64,000 bases of DNA from Toxonevra muliebris (GCA_963691655.1 OY829328.1:5546204-5610203), one strand, 5' to 3'; shown: positions 12,401 through 24,807, numbered from the stretch's first letter. Made by a program: numbers and translations. Notes: generated from the sequence alone by a model not told the origin.

Positions 12401-14973
12401 GAATACTAAAAACAATTTAGCATTATATTCATTACTCTGTTCTATAATCAAGCGTAAGCTATTAATGTGGTCGACACACGACCTGTTGGGGCGAAAACAT
12501 GCCTGTTGTTTTCGAAGTTGACTATCAATTGGCTCCAGGATACGGTTAAGTATGATTTTATTAAATATCTTGCAGACTGCAGGCATAAGAGTAATACCAC
12601 GCCAGTTGTTGCAGTATTTCTTATCTCCTTTTTTTGGTACTTTAACTATTAGACTTTCTTTCCACTCTTGTGATATTTCTTCACGGTTCCAAATTTCCCT
12701 GAAAAGTGGTTTTAGAGATTCAGTAAGAACTGCAGGATCGGTTTTATATAGTTCAGCAGGAAGGTTATCTATCCCCGCGGCCTTGCCATTTTCAACAGTA
12801 TTATTGCTTCAACTATTTCGTCTCCATCAGGGTGATTGGTAGGTATGGATCTTAATGGACGAGTACATGTAGATGTAAACAAAGGATTGGACGAAGATGC
12901 GTTAGAGGATTGTTTTAGCGTTTCTTGGAAGTGCTCTCGCCAACGTTCCATCTGTGCGTCTACACTGGTCAAAAGTATACCATTTTTGTCTTTGATGGGC
13001 GCATTAATGAAATCTTGTTTGCCCGTGAGCTTTCGTGTGACATCAAACACTGTTTTCATGTCGCCGCTAAAGCTAGCTGCTTCAGCTTTAGCGGCAAGGT
13101 TATTTATCATTTCTAGCCTGACGCTTGACTCTTTTTACTAGTGTTTGATATATAGTTTGCGCGGAAGTTCTCTGCTCAATATCGTTTGCATTTAGCAGTC
13201 GCGTTTTTGCAAGACGTCTTTCTTCAACAAGGCTCCAGAAACTTTGATCCAGCCATTCCTTGTTCTCTCTTGTTCTCAGCCACACCAATCACCTCGTCGG
13301 CTGTAGCGCTCAGCGTATGCTTGATGGTTTTCCACATCTCATTTATGTCAGCTGTGAATGTTGCATTATTTTGTTGCCTTTTACCTACAATATGGCACAA
13401 GAGAGGCGCGCGACATTAAATCTTTATCACTTTATTGCTGATGCTTGGGATTGTCTCTTTCTCAAAGCAAGTTTCATCTCAGCGACTAGCATGAAGTGGT
13501 CAGAAGCAATTTCAGCACTGCGCAGCACGCGCACATCTTGCAGACACTTGAACCATTTCCTACTAATGCAGATATGATCGATTTGGCTTTCAATAATTGC
13601 TCGGTTATCTCGAGAGCGCCACGTAATTTTGTGGATCTTTTTATGTGGGAAGGAAGAGCCTCCAATAGCAAGGTCATATTGAGCGCAGGTTTCCAGCAAT
13701 AGTTCGCCATTTTCATTAAGATCTCCAAGGCAATGCGTACGCATAATACGCTCGAAACCCTCATTTTCACTACCTACGCGTGCATTCATATCACCCATTA
13801 ATATTATTATATCGTTCCGATGTACGTTTTCCAGCGTACGGTTTAGCTCATCATAGTAATATTCTTTCACTTCCCGTTCTGAAACTTCTGAACTATTGCT
13901 TTCAAAGAATGCAACCTTTTCTCTTTGTTTAATTGATTTGGGTCACTTCCCGTTCTCACTCTGATTGGACGATTTTATGTAAGTTATTTTTTGCCCTGGT
14001 AACTGTGGTCTGATCTATAAGTTTTCATTCTGTTCCAAAATTAGTAGTCCTTCCTGTTGAAGCGATCTTTCTGAAGTTGAACAGTAAAAATTACCTAAAT
14101 CAGACCATTATAAGGAACTATTCTTCTCCTTTCTTTTCTTTCTATGTTCATCAACCACTGTTAATTTTATATTCACTGTCATTTTGGTTTCATGTGAATT
14201 CTCAAAGAACTCTAATGTTTTAAAAGATAACAGTAATTGCATCCTACACATTTTTGTTTCTTGTTTTCTCCAAATAGATAATTACTACACTCCCACAAAA
14301 TGTGTTAACAATAAAAAACTTTGATTATAACAAATTTTATCACGCTTACTATTTAATAATCTCATTTTTATACTTTTATTTCATATATTTTGTTTTTCTG
14401 GAATTTATTTTAAACACTCAAAATATTGCATTAATTAAAATTGAAATACTTTTAAAGGGATATTTTCTTTCTTAGAACTTGTACAGATGAAATGAGCTCA
14501 TCAACTACAAAGATTCAATCAGTTTTATACAAAAAATAATTATTTTATATACTAATAGAACAAGAAAAAAACCGAGACACTTATTACAAATACACACACA
14601 AGCCTACATATTTATAGTTATTATTATTCATAAATAAAAGTTTTTTAATTTTAAGAGATAAGCATCAAAATTACATGAGAAAACATGAAATGACACTTCG
14701 CTGTTTGAACTGAGTGCTTTTTAAATATATTTATGTTTATTTTGATTTCTTTGCGCATACATTACACTGTACTAAAATTGTTTATAAACAAAGCTGTAGT
14801 TTTATTTTTGAATAAAATTTTGTTGACACATAAAAAATAAAACATTTTATTTACCTAATAAATTAACATGACACACAAAATCCGTAAACTATTTAACTTG
14901 ACACTAGGTACTCAAAATTGTAAAACTTACCATTCGCTAATTTATCGCAAGACTGGAAAAAATTGAATAGCAT
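9460..14973 (-). CDS. Serpin (Spn42D-cluster type) with distal first exon
   Basis: Exons on the minus strand: 14973-14931 (predicted), 10788-9854, 9786-9645 and 9584-9460, together 414 aa. The body carries VFSPASIQSCLALVFFGAE, KINSWVEQQTENKI, then NAIYFKGKWSKPF and MPYENSELSMLILLP. The hinge is NEAGSEAAAAT and the loop FEKYVVMS, which puts Met380-Ser381 at nominal P1-P1', the same pair as in alpha-1-antitrypsin; an elastase-like target is inferred. A hydrophobic run (IPFFLFCFAITTLL, residues 17-30) precedes MATAGT, giving a signal sequence if the distal exon is used. The distal exon is supported by an ATG, a GTAAGT donor and a phase that fits the acceptor at 10789. Starting at Met33 (10735) gives a 382-aa intracellular form. 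The first intron contains a dead LINE. Exons 3 and 4 have the same lengths (142 and 125 nt) as those of the serpin at 2.3-3.5 kb. The main exons are near certain; the first exon is a prediction. Confidence 0.85.
11345..13930 (-). mobile_element. Broken RTE/BovB-like non-LTR retrotransposon
   Basis: Read on the minus strand, from 5' to 3', it holds the end of an APE-type endonuclease (IIILMGDMNARVG, later SDH, 13870-13427), a linker (13288-12769) and a reverse transcriptase (12586-11345) with FIDFEKAFDSID, GVKQGCLLSPLLF and LDYADDLVF, ending in the RRKYNWLGHTLRKP and RRRGRPRITWRG signature typical of RTE-like C-termini. The 5' end of the endonuclease is missing. There are at least two frameshifts: one between the ORFs that meet at 13100-13110, and one near 12795, where the phase moves from the linker to the GIDNLPAEL segment. 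It cannot encode an intact protein. It sits inside the first intron of the serpin gene, in the same orientation. Both borders are approximate. Confidence 0.88.
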
Positions 14974-14988
14974 GTAAAATATTTTCAG

Positions 14989-15055
14989 TATTTTTATATA
15001 GAGCCAAGTGAATCACCACTCAGATATCATGCTTTTGTTTACAGAGATAAGATAA
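14989..15055 (-). promoter_or_regulatory. Candidate promoter of the second serpin: TATA box and tandem GATA sites
   Basis: On the minus strand a TATATAAAAATA box lies at 15000-14989. About 45 bp upstream of it, at 15055-15045, is TTATCTTATCT, two overlapping GATA-factor sites. GATA factors drive fat-body and haemocyte expression of many fly immune genes, so this suits a serpin; that link is inference. With the usual 30-bp spacing, transcription would start at about 14968, just past the predicted ATG at 14973, so either an upstream start is used or the distal exon is untranslated. Confidence 0.45.
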
Positions 15056-17634
15056 AAACAAGATGCGGTAGAGTAGAACTAAAGTGAGTAATAGTGAGAG
15101 AGCAAAAGCTACTCAGAGAGCGAGCGCGCACTTAAAGCCGAACGTACTTAAGTACTTTTCCGTATGGTCTAAACAGATTTGCAATGTACGGCGTAAAAAC
15201 TTACGCATAGAGGGATTTTACATATTGAGTGGGCATGCAGCATTTCATTGCATACATGTCGAGCTTGACTGTGAATTTATGAGAAGCTTGCAGGTTAGAC
15301 AATCATTGACATTTCTCCTAGTTCTTTTTCATATCTTTTCTGCTATGCTTTATTCTTGTTCTGATATTAATTAATGGCCCTTTAGTAATTTTTTTAAAAT
15401 AAAATATAAGAAAATTAATATTCAGTTTATATTCAGAATCAGCTGAGTCTCACGGTGTAAGAGCTACCTGAAGTTTCAGAAAGAAATGTCAAAAAATCTC
15501 TTATTTGAGAATAATCTAAAAAATTTTCGAATTTCGATTTTGGCTCAACGAGCCACTACATGTTTATCCAACTTCAAATGAATTTTAATATGAAAATGAA
15601 TTTTATGAGAGCAACATCATTCGCATTAACAAAACAAGATGGCGTGCTCTGAGAATTTTGAAAGGATTTTATTCAGTTGTATAGGAGTTTCCTGAAACAT
15701 CTATTTTACCAATAGTCAATAATTTTCCGCGTCATAATTTTTCAGCGTCAGCGTATTTACGTCGAGTTAGATCGACATATTTCTGCTTTTGTAATCGAGC
15801 GTAAAAAAGTAAGAGAGTTGCTACTGAGCAGTTGATTTTCGCAAAGCGATTTATTTGAATTTAATTTAATTGTATCGATTTTCTCGTTTTATTTTGTAAT
15901 GAATTGAAGTAAAAGGAATTAATAGAAAAAGTGCGCAAATAGAAAATAAAAGATGTGCAAGGAAATTTAAAGAGCATTAAATTCATGTAGTGAATTATAT
16001 CTTTAAGTTAATTTGATTTAACATATTGTGTATCTATTTATATTATTCTGTAATAATTAAACGTGACCATTTGCAGAAAACATTAGAATTCGCTATGCTG
16101 TGAATACAAAAAAACGAACAGAAAGTTTTCACTTAAAAAAAAAAAATTTCCTACATAAAAAATAACAGTCGTACTCCGCGTATTTCATTTACTTCGCAAT
16201 TCTGTTTAGGCCATTAAAGTAAGATAACAAATTCATACCTATCCACAATGAACCTTTGTTAACTTATTTTATTTGTTGTCGCATATTAATGTTTATTACC
16301 AAAAATTCCATTTTGTTTTTACTTATAGTATATTCATACACACGTCTATAAAAATTCAAAGTATTGTTATTTTGCTACCAAAAATTAATTTTAAACAATG
16401 TCTGCTGATAAGGTGCTCTTTTTTTAAAAAGTAATTCTTCCTATTTTTATTTTTCATATGATTTATTGATTTCTTTCGATTTGCAGTAAAACAAAATAAT
16501 AAGCAAATTCAGAAAATTTCCTACAGTCTAAGTAAATAAGGAATTTTACAACATTCTCTATATGATTCAAAATTCCTGATAGTGCTTAACAAAAATTGTC
16601 GACCGTATCGATAAGCTTAAAATCAATGTTTGCATGGAAATTACTGCTTTGAGAGATGATATTTTCGGTACTGTCTTTTGATAGGTATCTTAAGTTAATA
16701 TGAAATAATTAAATATTTGTATGACGGTGAGAACTCATGGAAATGTTAAAAAGTCGCATATTTTGGAAAAGGAGCAAATTAGACGAATTTTAAAAAAGTG
16801 AGGTCCGTGAGATATCAAAGTAGTAAAATTGTCATTTTAGTCGTCCAACGGTAACCCTGATTTAACACACATTTTTATACTTGTAGATAAAAACATAAAG
16901 ATAACACCATATTTAATATGTGAACATTCCCGACATATTTTTTATTATTACTTTCAACGCATAAGAAATAAGTCATTCCAAAAAACCAATAACTTCATTT
17001 GCTTGGTGAAGTTTTCTATTATTTTTCAAATTTAATTGTAATTATTTTACATTAAGGTACGTTACGTTATAAAAATTTATTGAGTCAAGAGTTTTATAAA
17101 TAGCAATCGAAAGTACATATGTGTGTTGCTGTGAATGGTGCAGTTCGCTGACAATCAGCTATTAGTTTCTGTTCTTATTCAAAATTTTCATGAAAAAATC
17201 AAATATATTAAGTATTGTGAGTGACTGCGGTTAAGTTGTGTTTAAGCGGCCCTTAAATAATCAATACCATAGTATGGAACTATAAAAAACTACTAATATC
17301 AAAAACCATAAAAGACCAATCTATATTCTATGGCAACATGTTATAATTGCACCAAAATGTAATCTGACAGAAATTTCAATAATTAGATTTTAATGAAACA
17401 CTTATTTCCACTATTCAAATTTGTATTTTTTTTTCTAAATTATACTATTTTAATCATACAAGTTAATGCATCATTTTATCGTTTTACATTGTTAAACAAA
17501 AATGTATCGAAGCATCACTGATTCTTTCCTTACTGCTTTTCGATGAATTGTCGAACTTTGAACCTTTCTAGTTATTACATGTTGCCACTTTTTGGTTGGC
17601 TTTTATATCTGGTATACGTGTACATCTCATGCAC
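15056..17634. other. Intergenic between divergent serpin genes
   Basis: No gene recognised. The 2.6 kb separates the minus-strand serpin promoter from the predicted Spn42Da promoter, so it is likely to contain shared or private control sequence. The plus-strand ORF 15084-15374 has no family look. A TATCGATA (DRE-like) core occurs at about 16606. Confidence 0.4.
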
Positions 17635-17699
17635 CTCTTATCAGCATGCATAATTATACGTACGTGCTGATAAGAGTTAAATATGTATTTATAAATATA
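17635..17699 (+). promoter_or_regulatory. Candidate Spn42Da promoter: inverted GATA pair and TATA-like box
   Basis: A perfect 12-bp inverted repeat, CTCTTATCAGCA (17635-17646) and TGCTGATAAGAG (17665-17676), presents two facing CTGATAAG GATA-factor sites 18 bp apart. A TTTATAAATATA box follows at 17688-17699 and an arthropod-initiator match TCAGTT at 17735. The box-to-initiator spacing is longer than usual, so the exact start is open. The predicted first ATG is at 17869. Confidence 0.4.
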
Positions 17700-17868
17700 T
17701 GAGAACTATTTTACTACTAAATAAATGTTTGATTTCAGTTTCACTTTCGACATCATTAAGATTAGATTGATTTGGCTTCGCTTCAGTGTTTGTTTGATTT
17801 CGAATATTAATTAAAAAAAAAAAAAAAAACCTTCTTGATTCATATTTATTAACTGGTTTTGACTCACA

Positions 17869-20800
17869 ATGACGTCGTCCATTTATTTTAGTAATAGTAA
17901 GTTCGACGAAGCGGTTATAATTTTATCAAGAATGAAATAAAGATTGCAATTTTAGGTATTAACTGACTGCCCAAGTTAATATGAAATTTCCGTTGAAGTG
18001 TTTATCCGCGTGGAAATTTCTTTCTAACTGTGCATAAAAATACAAAAAAGAATTTCTAATTTTAAAAACACTGTTTGATTTTAAACTGTGCAGTTTAGTG
18101 TTAAAAAGAATTGTGAAAAAATAAATATTACTTATTTATTTTGACCTAATAATTTATAACTAAGATAATACTTCAATACCAAAATAATGATGATAATTAC
18201 ACAGTACGGCAAAAAAGTTTCGGCCATCATGTCAGTGTTTCGAGGTACTCCACCCAATATAGCGAAAATTTCGTTTTTGACCACGGTGGGTTAGGTGCTG
18301 TGGCGCTATTTTAAAGCCTGTTCTTCATCCACCCGAAGAGTTTAGGTATCCTAACAGAATCTTCGGACTAACTACGGAGCAATTAGATAAGCTATCGAGG
18401 AAATGTCTCACCAGAAATCTATATCTTGCCAAGCTGGGCATTCAGAAAAAAATAATAATTATTTTTCTCACAAGTTTTCACATCTTCTGCAATGAGTGTT
18501 AAACGATAGACGTAGTTTCTTTGCATAAGTATCTATACACCAGTGTAAATTAGCAGACTTACGGTAGTATCGATACGATTCCTGTTAATTCATTATATGA
18601 AGAACATATCGCGCGCGAGGAAATACTCGACTTTAGTATCTTCCATCCCAATTAGCCAGTTGAATATACTTAGTGCAACTGCGTGCTTCTTTTGACGACT
18701 CTCAAGTGAACCGAATCCGGCACTCCTAAGGATTTGTCAAGAGACGCCCTCAAGTATGCCAAATCATCCGCATGAAAATGCGTGACATCATTAGGTAAAA
18801 TTAATTGCTGCCGCCTGCGGCGAGTGTACCCTAACCCTATCCCACATTTTATTTTAAATCCATCCGTAAAAAAATATATGTCATATTCTGTTTTTGATCA
18901 TATTCAACAACTTTTAAAATCTTCAGCAGATTTGTGTCAATATTCGTACGGAATAATCAATGAAGTACTCTTATTCCTCTTTGTTTTTGCTTTTGGTTTA
19001 TGCCAATCCGACATCTATTTCGAATCGGATCGAGATTATTCAAAAATGATTCATAAAAATATAAATAGTTATTTCTTCTGAAGTTAGCGTGAATGTTGAC
19101 AAAAAATCTTCTACTGATTTAGGTAAGAAAAAACTCGAAAACCTGACGTGGTTACGTAATTTTTTAGACGAAACACGAAGTCTTGTGTGAATTGTCGGAT
19201 TGCTTTGTATTTTGTGTTAAATTGATTTGCCTCCAATCTTTCTGGTTCTCGAAGTAGGACTTACTAAGTTTAAAGTATTTAGTAAGCGAAAATGCTGTTG
19301 CCGACAATGAGAAAGGTTCATGTTTTATTATCACCAACGGGCCGCTGTCTAGTATTGGTGACCATTATTGTGTATACATTGCTTGAAATATTTTATTTTA
19401 AATTTTAATAAATATTTAATGAAAATTAAGTTCAGTAAAATCTTGTTACCTTACCTAGAGAGTCCGAATAATTCTCAAATTCTTTCTTCATAACTATAGC
19501 GAATCGTATTTTATACTTTTTTTAATTAACTTACTATTTATTTTCTTTACAGCTTTAACAACGCAGCCCTTGTGGAGATTCCTAGTACTATTTACATTAC
19601 TTACGTACGTGCAACCAAGTCAACAACAACAACCCGCAATGGCTAACATAAACGAAGAATTCGCTAAACAATCATCGCTGTTTTCTGCTAAACTCTACAA
19701 TGAAATATCAAAACCGAATTCCAATGTTATCTTTTCACCATTTTCCATACAAGCCTGCGTAGCAATGGCACGAATGGGTGCTACCGGTGAAACTGCTAAG
19801 GAAATGGATAATGGCTTAAATTTTGTATCCAGCGATGCTGCTTCTATAGCCGACACATTCTACAATATCTTGGCCAAATATAAGGATAGCACAATTTTGA
19901 AAATCGCCAATAAAATTTATGTGAATGACGGTTATACCATTCAAAAGGAATTCAATGAAATCATAAAAAATAAATTCTTATCGGCAGCTGATTCAATAAA
20001 TTTCTCACTGAATACAGAAGCTGCAAACACCATTAATCAATGGGTCGAATCGAAAACAAATAATCTGATTAAAAATCTCATTTCCCCCGGTGATTTGGGA
20101 GCCCTGACCCGTTTGGTTTTGGTTAATGCGATACACTTTAAAGGTGATTGGCGTCATCCATTTGCTAAGCACAGCACCCAGACTGAGGACTTCTATTTGA
20201 ATGAAGTCGATACCGTGAAAGTGCCCATGATGAATTTGCAAACCGATTTTCCTTACGCCAATTTGCCTGAATTGGATGCGACCGCTATACAGATGCCTTA
20301 CAAAAATTCTGATTTATCAATGTTGGTGATTTTACCAAATTCACGCACCGGTCTTAAGAGCTTAGAGCAGAAATTGAAAACGGTTTTATTAACCGATATC
20401 ACTAATAAAATGTCTACACAGAAAGTGCAAGTTAAATTTCCAAAATTCAAGGCAGAATTCTCGGTCGAATTGAATGGACCATTACAGAAGGTATGGATAA
20501 GAATAATGGATAGTATTTACACTTAAATACTTATTTAAAATTTCTATATATTCTTTCAACTACAGTTGGGTATGTCACGTATGTTTTCTGATAATGCTGA
20601 ATTTTCCAAAATGCTGGAATCAGCTGAAGGAATTGTGGTTTCAAAAGTTATACATAAGGCATATATTGATGTCAATGAAGAAGGCACTGAAGCTGCTGCT
20701 GCTACAGGTAAGAAAAAATAAGTTTTCTCTTTTTAATAAGAGCACCTGCTTGCATTTTTATCTACATAAATGCTAAATTACAATAAATTTAAATGAGTTA

Positions 20801-21777
20801 CATATGTACAAATTTAAACTGCCCAGTTTACAGTTATAATTACACTAAGCAACAGGTGAACAGATTTTCTTCCTAAAGTGAATTCAGTTAAAAGTTACAT
20901 CAAAAACAATAATGCCACAACGTATGTTAGTGTAAGCCAATGCGTTTATCTCAATATATGGTGTGGTTTTTCTTGTCATATTTCAGATTTTCTTTCTAAT
21001 AGTAATCACTTCTGAACCTCATCCACAAACATTTTGCACTTACATTGAAAATAATAATTATTTTGAAATGTCCTTAATAATTTCAATACTGAAGTACAAG
21101 AATGTAAAAATTCTGTTCTCTATAAACCAAAACAAATCTATTTTGAAAAAATTGCAATTGCAATCATTAAAAAATTATTTCAAAACAAAAAATTATAACT
21201 CAACTTCAAATCTGTAGTAAAAAGTTCAACAAGGGACGTTCAATTTACATAAGCGTTCTATTTATGAATGTTATGCGGTTTTATATTGAATTATTTAATG
21301 ATTCGAAAAACAGTAATTTGAGCTTAGTAGTCAAATCCGAGCAGAGCCAATTATAATATTCACATAGAAAATTGGTTCACTTATTGCTTAGTTTTCTAAC
21401 AATATTAATTTTAGATTTATTTGTAATTTAGTAAAAGCTTACAGCATATTTAAATGTATATGAATGTTTAAACACAGTAATTCATTTTGTCGTACTCACA
21501 TTATTCTATGTCTGTTTTGTCTCATTGTCTCTTTCCATATTATATTTTCATTTAAGGCGCGATCATCCGAAAGAAACGCAGTGCAAATCTTTACGCAATT
21601 GATCCCATACAGTTTATGGCCGATCATCCATTTTTCTATTTTATAAATCATCAAGAAAAGCCAAGCACTGTCGATGATAGTAGTACAAAATCAATTTCAC
21701 CAATTCCATTATTTACGGGCACTGTGGTATCCTTGAATGATGCTGCAGTTTCCTCGAATGAACATGATGAACTATAA
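17869..21777 (+). CDS. Spn42Da: Spn42Da orthologue, isoform with RKKR loop and HDEL tail
   Basis: Exons: 17869-17896 (predicted), 19553-20490, 20566-20707 and cassette A 21557-21777, giving 442 aa. The small first exon is supported by ATG, a GTAAGT donor and correct phase. It makes residues 1-38 a signal-like segment (hydrophobic [13 protein letters not shown], 17-29). Met39 would start a cytosolic form, and both kinds of start are known for the Drosophila gene. The body shows [32 protein letters not shown] and [15 protein letters not shown]. The third exon ends in the hinge [12 protein letters not shown] plus one base, a fixed phase-1 junction to any downstream loop exon. Cassette A adds GAIIRKKR then S, a multibasic site at 374-377 matching the furin-inhibiting loop of Drosophila Spn4A, and ends in HDEL (439-442), an ER-retrieval signal. 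The isoform is therefore expected to restrain proprotein convertases in the secretory pathway. Nine further intact terminal exons follow to 33793. AATAAA lies at 21875. Confidence 0.92.
21557..21777 (+). CDS. Spn42Da: RCL cassette A (convertase-type, ER-retained)
   Basis: Terminal exon after the acceptor TTTCATTTAAG, entered in phase 1 (g+gc makes Gly). The loop is [16 protein letters not shown] and the C-terminal strands follow as [14 protein letters not shown]. It is the longest cassette (72 codons after the split Gly) because of an acidic, Ser-rich tail ending EHDEL. P1 is the last Arg of RKKR, which sits one residue further out than the P1 count of the other cassettes; the Drosophila homologue has the same spacing. 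It is closest to the constant exons, so it is probably the default terminal exon. Confidence 0.9.
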
Positions 21778-22184
21778 ATGAAATTGTATACATATTATGT
21801 GTTTAATTAGTTGATTTATTTTGGTATTAATTTATTTGGGTTAAAAAATTCATATATACTTGGAATATTTATTTAATAAATAATAGTTTTCAAATAATAA
21901 CAATATACATGTTTGCTTTACTTTTTTAAGAATGTGTTACAACATTTTCATGCACAAAAATTATATTACCCTCGCAGTATGATATGATAACATACTTATA
22001 TCTTTTGCCGTTAGCTATATATGCTATATAGATATGCAGATATTTATTGGCATGGGATTAAATTAATGAAACAGACAGTTAAAATAACGATATTTATTTT
22101 TTTTTTTACTGTCCTTAATAGTGAATACCTACAACGCCTTTCCACACAATCTTTTATTGCCTTCATCTTTAGTGTAGATATGGG

Positions 22185-23075
22185 CAGCGTTGCCAGAACG
22201 ACGATTTTAACGTCATTTTGACAATTTTTTGACCCAATGACGATTTCACGATTTTAGTTGAAAAATTACGATTTTTTAGATCAACCGCACTACATAAAAA
22301 CTTTTTTGTGTTAAAATCTCTTTTGCCATTTTTATACATATAGTATATCACAAAAATGTCTTTTAACACACCAAAAAAAAACTAGCCCCCAAAAATCTTC
22401 TCAATAATAGACAGGTTTAAATTTATTTTTACCGTACTAAAAAACTGCATAGAAAGCTGTTGAAATAGCAACTACTTATATTATAAAGGAAGAAAATGTG
22501 ATTCTGACTATTTTTTCAGCTCAATACTACTAAGTGATAATATGATGTGGCAAAAGTAAGTTTCCAAAAACTTAAATATTAACAATTTTTGTGAATTGGT
22601 TTTCAATAGTGAATAAAAGATTTCTACGCCGATCTAGACTAAGTTTATTTATCAATTGTCTTTATTCCTCAATACTGTGAGAAGTGTGCTCTAAAACAAT
22701 CAACTTTAATTTTGCATTACCATTTGATAACAAATCATTATCATTAAAAAAAGCTTTCTTTATCATTATGACCACATTTCAATACACAATGCATCTACTA
22801 TAAGAAAATGTAAACATTACCTATTAAGCTTTTCTCGTCAGGAACTGGTACATCTTTTGAAGGAATAAAGACTGGATATATCAGTGTTGAACTTGAATTC
22901 CAGTGATACAATTTTGATTATGCTCTCCAATTAATTTCACCAATTAGATATTGAATTCAGGGAGCAACGACATGTAGATTTTGGAGTTTTTCTCTGATGA
23001 CAATTTTTTTTCTGAAAATTACGATTTTTTCTTACAATTTTGACGATTTTTGAAGTGAAGTTTCTGGCAACACTG
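22185..23075. mobile_element. Non-autonomous hAT element with 8-bp target duplication
   Basis: An 891-bp insertion with terminal inverted repeats CAGCGTTGCCAGAA and TTCTGGCAACACTG (13 of 14 bp complementary) and a perfect 8-bp duplication GATATGGG (22177-22184 and 23076-23083). The paralogous segment at about 27940-27970 lacks the insertion and reads GATATAGG at the joint, which shows the empty state. CAGNGTTGCC ends and 8-bp duplications mark the hAT superfamily. No transposase ORF is present. Confidence 0.88.
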
Positions 23076-24655
23076 GATATGGGCATGGGTGTAGATTATT
23101 GGTTAGGATCAAAAACTGGGCTGAACTAGACAAGCCCGTCTATCTAGACGCCTGTCTGTCAGCATTTCTTGTGAAGAATGTATTTGATTTCGGTCAGGTT
23201 ATTTTATCCGGAATATCACCAAAATATGTTTTGTTGTTTTACCCAAGTCAACATGTTAGAAAATAGCAACCAGACGATTTTTAATAAAAATAAGTGCTTA
23301 CCCACTAGCAAAATTTCAACATATTGTGGATGAGGCCCAACAAAACACTTTTGCACTAATATACGTTTTATGAAGGTGGCACACCCAATAGACCAATCCC
23401 ACTCGCTTTGTGCCTAGTAATGGATATTAGCGTCCCCTCATAAAATATATTGAATAAATCTTAAATTGTTTCCATTTTCAAAGCAAACGCATATGAAACT
23501 TTGGCACTCACACAAATGTTATATCTTTTAAACTGAGTATTACTCAAAAATTATGGCATTTCGGCCAATTTTCTCATACCTCCAAAAAGGATCTATATCA
23601 TTTTGTTTAAAATATATATATCAAGGTATGGGTGACTACATAATTTTAAAAACCGAAAAACTTGGATATATTCAGTAATATGTTGATTTAATAAATAAAC
23701 TGTGTTTTTAAAGTTTAGTTCAACCATCGAATAAATTTCGTGTACTCGGCGAAAAATAATGTTGGCGTGTTCTTGAAACGAATTTATCTTGAATAAAATA
23801 AGTTGGTTAGTAGAAGTTCAAAATGTGAATGTTTGCCTGAAGTTTTCAGATTTTAAGAAAAACTAAAAAACAAAATAGTATTCTATTACAGAAAAAATGA
23901 ATGGGATTTTTTTCAAGTTCCATGTGAAAAACATATATGAAAATAAAACCTTTAAGCTCTTATATTTAGGAACTCATTAGGAACTATGTAAATATTTGTA
24001 TGTTACTACGTATTACATTTATAATGATATATGATTAGTTGAAATTTGAACCATAATATGTGCGTAACATTTCCCACAGGGAATGGAGCATTTATTCGGT
24101 ATTGAATTTTCCATTTATGATTATTATTTGAAATCTGTTTGAACGTTCCATCTCATTTGCTATACTATAATATTAATACTAATCCAAAATCTATTGCACC
24201 AATCATATCATTTCTGAGCACAATACCAATTGTATTTCTAATATATTTGTGTATATTAATTATTATAAAATTATATGTAGTTGGTTACACAACTTATTAT
24301 TCATTACTTCAATAATTGTATTCAAACATACGTTTAACATCTTTTGCCAAAAAAAAAACGTTAACATGATCGTAGTTTCCGTACTATTTTGCTTATTAAA
24401 GTTCACCGTTTATTCGATATAGGTAGAAACTGTTTCATTGATCAATTCATATTCCTCTGCGAAAATAAGGAAATACCTTAACCAAGAAGTATTCAATATA
24501 TACATTTTAAATAACTTAAAACTACAAAATATGATACCAAAACGACATAAAATGTGTTTGTGAACCTCTGTCCTCTTAAAAAAACTCCAACTTTATTAAT
24601 TTTTGTGAAAACATTTCTTCTTGACACTTATGGAAACTTTTTGTTTAATTCATAG

Positions 24656-24807
24656 GGATGTATGTCGACTGCATCAGTTACACTATACCACAAATATTCG
24701 AGGCGAACAAACCATTTTATTATTGCATTCAAAACAGTAAAGAGATGATTTTTTTTGTTGGATCTTATCGTACCTACAAAACCGAACAAACTTGCGCCAA
24801 GCACTGA
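24656..24807 (+). CDS. Spn42Da: RCL cassette B0 of Spn42Da
   Basis: Acceptor TTTAATTCATAG, entry in phase 1 (g+gg makes Gly). The product is GMYVDCISYTIPQIFE, then ANKPFYYCIQNSKEM, IFFVGSYRTY and a short Cys-containing tail ending TCAKH. The strand-5B/4B residues (KPFYY, FFVG) identify it as a serpin C-terminus. It has Asn where most cassettes have the Asp of the ADHP/ADKP turn. The loop is about three residues shorter than in its neighbours and holds Asp-Cys just before nominal P1. A longer minus-strand ORF over the same DNA is a shadow. Good phase and open frame argue it is functional; expression is not shown. Confidence 0.75.

Noticed and set aside
11345..13930. Reverse-transcriptase ORF as an active LINE
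   Set aside because: Frameshifts in the linker and near 12795 and a missing 5' end make it non-functional.
16598..16618. SalI-ClaI-HindIII string resembling a cloning-vector polylinker (20 of 21 bases)
   Set aside because: Flanking sequence does not continue into vector on either side, and the similarity ends after the three sites. Treated as coincidence, though a vector screen would settle it.
24079..24130. Possible further RCL cassette after CCCACAG
   Set aside because: Only a vague FPFM/FxxY resemblance, no correct phase or terminal strand, and a stop within nine codons.
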